Shown piece after piece: positions 51,007-58,891 of a stretch of 64,000 nucleotides of DNA. Both the position numbers and the translations under genes were made by a program. Position 1 is the stretch's first letter. Each line of letters opens with the position of its first letter. Source of the stretch: Sphingobium terrigena. GTDB taxonomy: Bacteria > Pseudomonadota > Alphaproteobacteria > Sphingomonadales > Sphingomonadaceae. Location of the stretch: the NCBI RefSeq assembly GCF_003591655.1, contig NZ_QVRA01000001.1, positions 124,001-188,000 on the forward strand, written 5' to 3'. Under the pieces are notes generated by a model. That model was not told the DNA's origin, made no database searches, and saw nothing but the letters and a program-made list of their open reading frames with translations.

Positions 51007-52189
51007 GCATCTGCGTCATATCCCGCACCCAGGGGCGCGGATCGGACAGGGTCAGCACATAATAGCGGGTGGCGGGGTCGAAAAAGCCCAGCATATAGCC
51101 GATCAGATCCCTGATCGGCCGCCGCCTGAAGAAAGGATCGCCGATTCGTCCGGGCGCTACCCACAGGCGCACCAAGCGCTTGGTTTCCGGCACCATATAG
51201 CGCGCGCGCAGATCATCGCGCGGCGGCGGAGCCAAATCACGCTGGCCCAGCACGATGCGGCGATAGGCTTCCCAGGCGAAATGCGCGCCGCAATGGCGGG
51301 CGAGCGGCAGGCTGCCCCAGAAGCGGCCATTCACCTCCATCAGCCAATAGCGCCCGCTGTCCGGCTCATAGCGATATTCGACCATCGCCTGCCCGTCCCA
51401 GTCGAGCGCGCGCAGCAGCGATTCGGACAGGGCCATTTGCTCGCCATGGCGGCTGGCCGGTTCGGCCCGACACAGGGTGGACACGCCCCCTTCGGGTGGC
51501 CATTCGTGCAGGCGGCGATGCTGGAAGCGCAAGGTAGCCTGCCCCTGTTCCATATAGAGCATCTGCCCCAGGCCAACGCCCCGGCAATATTGCTGGATCA
51601 GCGGCCAGTGCCCGATAGGGGCATAGCGTTTCAGCAGAGCAGTCAACTCTTGCGGGGTGCGGACATAATCGGTCTTGAGCCATTCCAGCCCGGCCCGTTC
51701 TAATATCGGCATGACGGCAGGGGGATTGGCCCATTTGGCGACCAGCGGATAGCGCATCGCTACGACGCGCGCGGCGAAATCCTCGCCGATCAGCGGCTGC
51801 CATGTCTGCGGCACGCGCAGGCCGACCCTGGCGGCGATGTCCAGCGTGCGCAACTTGTCGATGACTTTCGCCAGCCGGTCAGGCCGGGGGACCAATATGT
51901 GACAGTCGCCGATCATCGGCGGCAGGTCCGCCAGTTCCAGCAGGTCCGATTCGGATACCGCTAGCACCGCGCGTGCGCCGGTGCGGGCAATCATCTCCGG
52001 TAGCCAGAGGGAAACAGGGCCTGGAGGGCGCAGGAGCAGGTCGGTACAATAGCGCGAGGCTGCGCCGACACTGTGCGCATCGCGGGCCACGCCATGGACC
52101 GGCACGCCATGCTCACCCAGTTCGCGCACGACCGTCAGGCCGATGGCGTTCTCCAGACCCAGGACGATGGCACCGGGGAAAGGTGTCAC
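50975..52189 (-). CDS. ATP-grasp family protein
   Basis: A 404-residue protein with an ATP-grasp fold similar to carboxylate-amine ligases of the carbamoyl-phosphate-synthase-like group. An N-terminal Rossmann-like domain ('AIVLGLENAIGLTVVRELGEHGVPVHGVARD') comes first. The grasp domain contains 'VPRPDRLAKVIDKLRTLDIAARVGLRVPQTW', 'YPLVAKWANP' and 'AMVEYRYEPDSGRYWLMEVNGRFWGSLPLA', whose ExN supplies the magnesium ligands. It would ligate a carboxylate to an amine using ATP, perhaps on a surface glycan. Its ATG overlaps the deacetylase stop. Substrate unknown. Confidence 0.85.
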   Translation of the reverse strand: MTPFPGAIVLGLENAIGLTVVRELGEHGVPVHGVARDAHSVGAASRYCTDLLLRPPGPVSLWLPEMIARTGARAVLAVSESDLLELADLPPMIGDCHILVPRPDRLAKVIDKLRTLDIAARVGLRVPQTWQPLIGEDFAARVVAMRYPLVAKWANPPAVMPILERAGLEWLKTDYVRTPQELTALLKRYAPIGHWPLIQQYCRGVGLGQMLYMEQGQATLRFQHRRLHEWPPEGGVSTLCRAEPASRHGEQMALSESLLRALDWDGQAMVEYRYEPDSGRYWLMEVNGRFWGSLPLARHCGAHFAWEAYRRIVLGQRDLAPPPRDDLRARYMVPETKRLVRLWVAPGRIGDPFFRRRPIRDLIGYMLGFFDPATRYYVLTLSDPRPWVRDMTQMLRKAVRREKR

Positions 52190-53166
52190 GCAGGCACCAG
52201 CCGATGTTCGTAGCGCCAGGTCGCCCAGGCCTGCTGCGCGACCCGCAGCCCTGTGCGTAGCCGGCTGGGTGCCACGCGGGTCAGGCTGCGGTCCGGGCGG
52301 GCGGCCAGATCGTCAGGCAGGTCATGGAAGCCTGCGCTGCTGACCTGGGACAGGCGGGCGGCCTCCCGGCACAGCGCGACGAACCGCGCCTTGACCGCGC
52401 CATTGGCGCGCTGGCGGTCGCGGGACAGCATTTCGAAACTGTGGGTCACGACGACGAAGGCATCATGCCCTTCGCGTGCGGCATGGCGCAGTCCGGCGCG
52501 CATCTCGGCGGCGGACATGGCGCAAATCTGTGCCGGACGAAAGCTGCCGGGTCGATCGCTAATCCCCGATACCGGCAATTCGGTGATGCCGTGCAGGCGG
52601 GTTGCGCCTATCTCGCCCGGATCGGCGGATATGTGACAGTCGCGGTCGAGATAGGCGGGGTTGACGCTGCTGTCCCACGCCACGCCGATCTCCGCGAGCG
52701 CGCGCAGCGTATCGTCATTGGCACCGAAATTACCGGCGCGAAAGGCGGTGATGGCGGGCGCCCCGGCCTGTTCCAGCAAACCCTTGGCCAGGCCCAGCAG
52801 GACAATCTGGTCGGCCAGCATGAAGTCGCCGATATTGCGGCCCTGTCGTCCTTCGACCGGCGATTGTTTCGCCCAGGCGAGCCATTCGGTGTGGATGTGC
52901 ATCTGCACTTCATGGCCGCGTTCCACGATGGCAGCGACGATCGGGTTCAGGAAATCGGCACCATGGACCAGCGCTGGCAAGGGATCGAGGAAGAACACGC
53001 CTTTCAGACCATAGCGGTCGAGCATGTCCATCTGCCAGCCGATGCCATGCGCCTGCCCCTGTGCTTCCGCCCAGATCGAGCGCCTGACATTCTCCTCCAG
53101 ACTGATGCCGCGCTGCTGAAGCGAGGAGGAGAGTTCCGTATCGACAGTGATGAGCAGCGCAGTCAT
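52186..53166 (-). CDS. Polysaccharide deacetylase-like protein
   Basis: A 326-residue protein with a NodB-type fold. The metal site is suggested by 'LITVDTELSSSL' (D of T-x-D) and 'HEVQMHIHTEWLAW' (H-x-H). 'AFRAGNFGANDDTLRALAEIGVAWDSSVNPAYLD' is the R-x-G-x-x motif 3 region and 'FVVVTHSFEML' the H of motif 5. These families remove acetyl groups from N-acetylated sugars in polysaccharides. No signal peptide is seen, so it may act on cytoplasmic intermediates. It is the first gene of an operon with the ATP-grasp gene, and a striking 29-bp palindrome lies 46 bases upstream of its start. Confidence 0.83.
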   Translation of the reverse strand: MTALLITVDTELSSSLQQRGISLEENVRRSIWAEAQGQAHGIGWQMDMLDRYGLKGVFFLDPLPALVHGADFLNPIVAAIVERGHEVQMHIHTEWLAWAKQSPVEGRQGRNIGDFMLADQIVLLGLAKGLLEQAGAPAITAFRAGNFGANDDTLRALAEIGVAWDSSVNPAYLDRDCHISADPGEIGATRLHGITELPVSGISDRPGSFRPAQICAMSAAEMRAGLRHAAREGHDAFVVVTHSFEMLSRDRQRANGAVKARFVALCREAARLSQVSSAGFHDLPDDLAARPDRSLTRVAPSRLRTGLRVAQQAWATWRYEHRLVPA

Positions 53167-53211
53167 GGGCGATCCGGTCGGGGAGGCATCGGGCAGGAAT
53201 AGGCGACAGTT

Positions 53212-53240
53212 ATTAAGGAGCAGTAATACTTCTCCTCAAT
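53212..53240. promoter_or_regulatory. 29-bp near-perfect palindrome upstream of the deacetylase operon
   Basis: The core GGAGnAGTAnTACTnCTCC is embedded in a 29-base palindrome (53212-53240) that differs from its reverse complement at only two base pairs and the centre. It lies between the flavin reductase stop and the deacetylase start, both on the minus strand. It could be an operator for a dimeric regulator; it could also fold as an RNA hairpin with a three-base loop. Confidence 0.5.
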
Positions 53241-53326
53241 GTCGACCGGTTCACATATCGGAAAGACGGCTTTGGTTCGTCAATCCGCCACTCTCCCTGT
53301 CAAACGCCGCGATCGCGCCTCCGCCG

Positions 53327-53824
53327 TCACGCGATCAGTGAAAATTCGCCATAATTGCCCTGGAAGAATAATAAGGGCCGCTCCGGCCGATCGACCTCCA
53401 GCGCGACGACCTTGCCCAGCACGATATAATGATCGCCTGCTTCATGCACGGCGTCGAGCGTGCAGTCGATCCAGGCGACGACATCGTCCAGTATCGGTGA
53501 TCCATTGGCGGATACGCGGTGCGAGACACCGGCAAACTTTTCCTCACTGCGCCCGGACAGCTGGCGGCACAGCACCTGCTGGTCGCTGGCCAGTACATTG
53601 ACGCAGAATTTGCCGACGGCAGAGAGGCGTGGCCAGCTGCTCGACGTTTTCGCAGGGAAGAAGGCAACCAGCGGCGGATCGAGCGAGACCGAGGTGAAAG
53701 ACCCCACCACCATACCGACGGGCGCGCCATCTGCCTCCACGGCGGTGACGACGCACACGCCGGTGGGATAATGGCCCAGCACGCGACGGAAGGTTGCACT
53801 GTCGAAACTGGTGGTGTCATTCAT
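53327..53824 (-). CDS. Flavin reductase family protein
   Basis: A 165-residue FMN-binding split-barrel flavin reductase. It begins 'NDTTSFDSATFRRVLGHYPTGVCVVTA', the classic N-terminal block of the family, and then 'GMVVGSFTSVSLDPPLVAFFPAKTSSSW' and 'KFCVNVLASDQQVLC'. These supply reduced flavin to two-component monooxygenases. The partner oxygenase is not in the window. An upstream ATG at 53839 (MGKAD) is an alternative start. maeB lies 34 bases upstream on the same strand, so the two could be co-transcribed. Confidence 0.9.
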   Translation of the reverse strand: MNDTTSFDSATFRRVLGHYPTGVCVVTAVEADGAPVGMVVGSFTSVSLDPPLVAFFPAKTSSSWPRLSAVGKFCVNVLASDQQVLCRQLSGRSEEKFAGVSHRVSANGSPILDDVVAWIDCTLDAVHEAGDHYIVLGKVVALEVDRPERPLLFFQGNYGEFSLIA

Positions 53825-53857
53825 GTCCGCTTTTCCCATCTTGCGCCCGTGTGTCGA

Positions 53858-56119
53858 TCAGAGCGCGATCCCGCCAGCCGCCAGCACCGCCAGCGTCAGC
53901 AGTTCCGACGCGTTGGATGCCATCGTGGCGATCTGCACCGATTTTTCCATGCCGACCAGCACCGGGCCGATCATCGACGTGCCGCCCAGTTCGCGCAACA
54001 GCTTGGCCGAGATATTGGCCGATTGCAGCCCCGGCATCACCAGCACATTGGCCGGACCGGACAGGCGGCTGAACGGATAGTTTTTCATGACGGCCGGGTT
54101 CAGCGCCACGTCTGCGGTCATTTCGCCTTCATATTCGAAATCGACATTACGTTCGTCGAGCAGCTTCACTGCGCCACGCACATTTTCCAGAAACGCGCCC
54201 GGCGGGTTGCCGAAATTGGAATAGGACAGGAAAGCGACGCGCGGGTCATGGCCCATGCGCCGGGCGACCGCGACCGTGCCTTCCGCAATATCGGCCAGTT
54301 CGCTGGCCGTCGGGCGTTCGTTGACCGTGGTGTCGGCCAGGAACACCGTCTTGTCCTTCGATACCATGACATGGATGCCAAACGGTGTGCGCCCTGCTGC
54401 GGGGTCCATCACCCGCTTCACTTCGCGCAGGGTCTGCGCATAGGGGCGGGTCATGCCGGTGATCATCGCGTCGGCTACACCCATCTTGACGAGCAATGTG
54501 CCAAAGATGTTGCGGTCCCGGTTGACCATCCGCTCGCAATCGCGGCGCAGATAGCCGCGCCGCTGGAGCCGGGCGTAAAGCAGGTCGACCATGTCAGGCA
54601 CCAGCGGCGAGTTCACACTGTTGTGCAGTTCGAAACTGTCCGGATCGCGCACGCCCAGCGCCTTGAGCTTGTCGACCACATCGCCGCGCCCGACCAGCAC
54701 TGGAACGCCATAGCCCAGATCGCGGAACTGGATCGCCGCGCGCAGCACCACTTCCTCCTCCGCTTCGGCGAACACGACGCGCTTGGGATTGGCCTTGGCC
54801 ATTTCATAGGCACTGGTCAGCACCGATGTGGTCGGGTTGAGCCGGGCTTTGAGCGACTGGCGATAGGCGGCCATGTCGGCGATCGGCTTTTGCGCCACGC
54901 CGCTGTCCATTGCCGCCTGCGCGACAGCGGACGGCACCACTTCCATCAGGCGCGGGTCGAACGGGGCGGGGATGATATAGTCCGGACCGAAGCTGTGCGA
55001 TCGGCCATAGGCCTTGGCCACTTCCTCCGGCACCTGCTCACGCGCCAGTTCGGCGATGGCATGGGCCGCGGCGACCTTCATCGCTTCGTTGATCGTCGTC
55101 GCCCGCACGTCCAGCGCACCGCGGAAGATGAAGGGGAAGCCGATAACGTTATTGACCTGATTGGGATAGTCTGACCGGCCGGTGGCGACGATCGCTTCGG
55201 GACGCACGGCCTTGGCATCGGGCGGGGTGATTTCCGGGTCGGGATTGGCCATGGCGAAGATGATCGGCTTTTCGCCCATATCCTTGACCATGTCCGGCGT
55301 CACCGCGCCCTTGACCGAAAGCCCTAAGAACACGTCCGCGCCCTTCATCGCTTCTTTCAGCGTGCGTGCGTCGGTCCTGACCGCATGGGCCGATTTCCAC
55401 TGGTTCATGCCCTCGGTGCGGCCCTGATAGATCACGCCCTTGCTGTCGCACATGATGACATTGTCACCCGCCACGCCCAGCGCCTTGATCAGTTCAGTGC
55501 AGGCGATCGACGCCGCGCCCGCGCCATTGACCACGACTTTCAGGTCTTTGAGCTCGCGCCCGGTCAGCATCGCCGCGTTGATGACGCCCGCCGCCGCGAT
55601 GATCGCGGTGCCATGCTGGTCGTCGTGAAATACCGGGATGTTCATCCGCTCTTTCAGCGTCTGTTCGATGATGAAACATTCCGGCGCCTTGATATCTTCA
55701 AGGTTGATGCCGCCAAAGGTCGGCTCCATCAGTTCCACCGCGTCGATGAAGCGATCGACATCCTCGGTCTTGAGTTCGATGTCGATACTGTCCACGTCGG
55801 CGAAGCGCTTGAAGAGGACTGCCTTACCCTCCATCACCGGCTTGGACGCCAGCGCGCCCAGATTGCCCAGACCCAGGATCGCCGTGCCGTTGGTGATGAC
55901 GGCGACCAGATTGCCCTTGGCGGTATAGTCATAGGCCGTCGCAGGGTCCGCCGCGATCGCCAGCACCGGCACGGCAACGCCCGGCGAATAGGCCAGGCTC
56001 AGGTCGCGCTGGGTCGCCATCGGTTTCGACGCGATGATCTCGATCTTGCCGGGGCGACCGGTCGAATGGAAAAACAGCGCCTCGCGCTCGGAAAATTCCA
56101 CATTCGACTTGTCGGTCAT
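53858..56119 (-). CDS. maeB: NADP-dependent malic enzyme with C-terminal phosphotransacetylase domain
   Basis: A 753-residue MaeB-type protein. The N-terminal malic enzyme domain carries '[18 protein letters not shown]', '[19 protein letters not shown]' and the NADP region '[22 protein letters not shown]', about residues 1-420. The C-terminal phosphotransacetylase-like domain follows with '[34 protein letters not shown]'. It decarboxylates malate to pyruvate with NADP. The C-terminal domain is regulatory in the family (acetyl-CoA sensing). The start is ATG 56119. It is divergent from mutS with a 111-base gap. Confidence 0.96.
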   Translation of the reverse strand: MTDKSNVEFSEREALFFHSTGRPGKIEIIASKPMATQRDLSLAYSPGVAVPVLAIAADPATAYDYTAKGNLVAVITNGTAILGLGNLGALASKPVMEGKAVLFKRFADVDSIDIELKTEDVDRFIDAVELMEPTFGGINLEDIKAPECFIIEQTLKERMNIPVFHDDQHGTAIIAAAGVINAAMLTGRELKDLKVVVNGAGAASIACTELIKALGVAGDNVIMCDSKGVIYQGRTEGMNQWKSAHAVRTDARTLKEAMKGADVFLGLSVKGAVTPDMVKDMGEKPIIFAMANPDPEITPPDAKAVRPEAIVATGRSDYPNQVNNVIGFPFIFRGALDVRATTINEAMKVAAAHAIAELAREQVPEEVAKAYGRSHSFGPDYIIPAPFDPRLMEVVPSAVAQAAMDSGVAQKPIADMAAYRQSLKARLNPTTSVLTSAYEMAKANPKRVVFAEAEEEVVLRAAIQFRDLGYGVPVLVGRGDVVDKLKALGVRDPDSFELHNSVNSPLVPDMVDLLYARLQRRGYLRRDCERMVNRDRNIFGTLLVKMGVADAMITGMTRPYAQTLREVKRVMDPAAGRTPFGIHVMVSKDKTVFLADTTVNERPTASELADIAEGTVAVARRMGHDPRVAFLSYSNFGNPPGAFLENVRGAVKLLDERNVDFEYEGEMTADVALNPAVMKNYPFSRLSGPANVLVMPGLQSANISAKLLRELGGTSMIGPVLVGMEKSVQIATMASNASELLTLAVLAAGGIAL

Positions 56120-56230
56120 CACTTACCCGCCTTTGCTGTCCGTTGCGTCGGCCCTAGCGGCAAGCGCGCCTTGTGGGCAAGTGCGAGAAGGCTTCTTTCC
56201 TGTGCTGCGGCTTGGCGCTATCGCACCATC

Positions 56231-58882
56231 ATGCCCAGCGCCCCGAACGACACTACGACCCAGCCTGCCCCCACGCCGATGATGGCGCAATATCTGGCGC
56301 TCAAGAGCCAAGCGCGTGACTGCCTGCTCTTCTATCGTATGGGTGATTTCTTCGAACTGTTCTTCGACGATGCCAAGGCGGCGGCTGCGACGCTCGACAT
56401 TGCGCTGACCAGCCGGGGCGAACATGGTGGCGCGCCGATTCCGATGTGCGGCGTGCCGGTGCATAGTGCGGAGGGTTATCTCGCGCGCCTCATCAAGGCA
56501 GGCCATCGGGTCGCCATCGCCGAACAGACCGAAACGCCCGCGCAGGCCAAGGCGCGCGGGGGAAAGACGCTCGTGGCGCGCGACATCGTGCGCTATGTGA
56601 CCGCAGGCACGCTGACCGAGGAGACTTTGCTCGATTCCCGGCGCGACAATATGCTTGTCGCCCTCGCGCAGGTGGGCGGAGAAAGCGAGATCGGCCTCGC
56701 CGCCGCCGATATATCGACTGGCCGGTTCGAAACGATGACCTGCCGCGCCATCGACCTGCCCGCCGAACTCGCGCGCCTGCGCCCCAGCGAGACGGTGGTC
56801 GCGGATGGATCGACGCTCGACATAGCCGACGCCCATATGTTCGATCGCGCAGCCTTTTCCAGCAGCCGCGCTGAAACGGCGCTCAAACGGCTGTTCGGGG
56901 TCGCGACTCTGGACGGCTTTGGCCAGTTCAGCCGGGCAGAGCTGGCGGCGATGGGCGGGCTGATCGCCTATCTCGACCATGCGGGGAAGGGTACGCTGCC
57001 CTTCCTTGCCCCACCCCTGCGCCAGACCAGCGGCGGTCATGTCGCGATCGACGCGGCGACGCGCGAGAGTCTGGAGATTGTCGCGACGATGAGCGGCGCG
57101 CGCGCGGGCAGCCTGCTGGGCGCGGTCGATCGCACGGTGACGGGGGCAGGGGCGCGGCTACTGGCGCAGGATCTGTCCGCACCGCTGATGGATATGGGGC
57201 TGATCGAGGCGCGGCTGGGGCTGGTGCAATTGTTCCACGACGATGCGGGGCTGCGCGACCAGTTGCGCGGTGCATTGCGCGCCCTGCCCGACATTGGCCG
57301 GGCGCTGGGCCGGGTTGCAGTGGGCCGGGGCAGTCCGCGTGATCTTGGCCAGTTGCGCGATGGCCTTGGCGAAGCGCGACTGCTGCGCGAGCGGCTGGGG
57401 CGCTTGCCCGACCAGCCGCTGCTACTAGCCCGCCTGTTGCCAGCGCTCGATGGCCATGGCGCGCTGGTCGACAGTCTGGCGCGCGCGCTGGTGCCTGCCC
57501 CGCCGACCGAGACGGCAAGCGGTGGCTATATTGCCGACGGCTATGATCCCGCGCTGGACGAACTGCGCCGCATGGCGGGTGATGGTCGCCGCGCGATCGC
57601 CGCGCTGGAGGCGAAATATCGCGCGCAAACGGGCATTTCGACGCTCAAGATCCGCCATAATGGCGTGCTGGGCTATCATGTCGAAGTCCCGGCCCGCGCC
57701 GCTGACTCGCTGATGCAGCCCGACAGCGGCTTCACCCATCGGCAGACGCTGGCAGGCGTCGTGCGCTTCAATTCGGTCGATCTGCATGAGGAAGCCGGGC
57801 GCGTTGCGCAGGCGGGCGGCCATGCGCTGGTCGCCGAAGCGGCGCATCTGGAAGATTTGATCGCCGCCGTGCTGGACCGCAAGGCTGACATCGCCCGCGC
57901 CGCGCAAGCGTTGGCCCGGCTCGACGTTGCCGCCGCGCTGGCGGAACGGGCGGCGGAGGGCGGCTGGCAGCGACCGCATTTCGTCGCGGCGGACGGGGCG
58001 GGGCCATGCCTCGATATCACCGGCGGGCGGCATCCAGTGGTGGAGGATGCGCTGCGACGCGAAGGGCAGGCCTTCGTCGCCAATGATTGCCGTCTGGTGC
58101 AGGATGATCGGCTCTGGCTGGTCACTGGCCCGAACATGGGCGGCAAATCGACGTTCCTGCGGCAAAATGCGCTGATCGTCATATTGGCGCAGGCGGGTGC
58201 CTATGTTCCGGCGCAGGCCGCGACGCTCAGCCTGGTCGATCGACTGTTCAGCCGGGTCGGCGCATCGGACAATCTGGCGCGGGGCCGCTCCACCTTCATG
58301 GTCGAGATGGTCGAAACCGCCGCCATCCTGGCGCAGGCGACTGCCGACAGCTTCGTCATCCTCGATGAAGTCGGGCGCGGCACCTCCACCTATGACGGGT
58401 TGGCGCTGGCATGGGCGGTGGTGGAAGCAGTGCATGAGGTTAATCGCTGCCGCTGCCTGTTCGCCACCCATTATCATGAACTGACGCGGCTCGCCGAAAG
58501 CCTGTCCTCGCTCTCGCTCCACCATGTCCGCGCGCGCGAATGGAAGGGCGATCTGGTGCTGCTGCATGAGCTGAGCGATGGTCCGGCGGATCGCAGCTAT
58601 GGCTTGGCCGTCGCGCGGCTGGCGGGCCTGCCCGCCGCAGTCCTCAAGCGCGCCAAGGATGTGCTGGCACGGCTGGAGGCGGGCAAGGCCAGGACCGGCG
58701 GCATCGCCGCGGGGCTGGACGATCTGCCGCTGTTCGCCGCCGTCGCGGTCCAGTCCGAACCCGTGATTGACCCGCTGCGCGCGGCGCTCGACGGTATCGA
58801 CGCCGACGCGCTGTCGCCGCGTGAGGCGCTCGATCAACTATATCGGCTGAAACAACTGGCCGCGACCAGCGACCATGACTAG
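56231..58882 (+). CDS. mutS: DNA mismatch repair protein MutS
   Basis: An 883-residue mismatch sensor. The N-terminal mismatch-binding domain has 'PMMAQYLALKSQARDCLLFYRMGDFFELFFDDA', with the conserved mismatch-wedging phenylalanine and glutamate in the 'GDFFELF' stretch. The ATPase core has the Walker A motif 'TGPNMGGKSTFLRQ' (about residues 632-645) and Walker B/signature 'VILDEVGRGTSTYDGLALAWA'. Start ATG 56231 gives the MutS N-terminus. It begins 111 bases from maeB. No mutL or mutH is adjacent. The next gene, glnD, starts ten bases after its stop. Confidence 0.97.
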   Translation: MPSAPNDTTTQPAPTPMMAQYLALKSQARDCLLFYRMGDFFELFFDDAKAAAATLDIALTSRGEHGGAPIPMCGVPVHSAEGYLARLIKAGHRVAIAEQTETPAQAKARGGKTLVARDIVRYVTAGTLTEETLLDSRRDNMLVALAQVGGESEIGLAAADISTGRFETMTCRAIDLPAELARLRPSETVVADGSTLDIADAHMFDRAAFSSSRAETALKRLFGVATLDGFGQFSRAELAAMGGLIAYLDHAGKGTLPFLAPPLRQTSGGHVAIDAATRESLEIVATMSGARAGSLLGAVDRTVTGAGARLLAQDLSAPLMDMGLIEARLGLVQLFHDDAGLRDQLRGALRALPDIGRALGRVAVGRGSPRDLGQLRDGLGEARLLRERLGRLPDQPLLLARLLPALDGHGALVDSLARALVPAPPTETASGGYIADGYDPALDELRRMAGDGRRAIAALEAKYRAQTGISTLKIRHNGVLGYHVEVPARAADSLMQPDSGFTHRQTLAGVVRFNSVDLHEEAGRVAQAGGHALVAEAAHLEDLIAAVLDRKADIARAAQALARLDVAAALAERAAEGGWQRPHFVAADGAGPCLDITGGRHPVVEDALRREGQAFVANDCRLVQDDRLWLVTGPNMGGKSTFLRQNALIVILAQAGAYVPAQAATLSLVDRLFSRVGASDNLARGRSTFMVEMVETAAILAQATADSFVILDEVGRGTSTYDGLALAWAVVEAVHEVNRCRCLFATHYHELTRLAESLSSLSLHHVRAREWKGDLVLLHELSDGPADRSYGLAVARLAGLPAAVLKRAKDVLARLEAGKARTGGIAAGLDDLPLFAAVAVQSEPVIDPLRAALDGIDADALSPREALDQLYRLKQLAATSDHD

Positions 58883-58891
58883 ATAGCCTCC

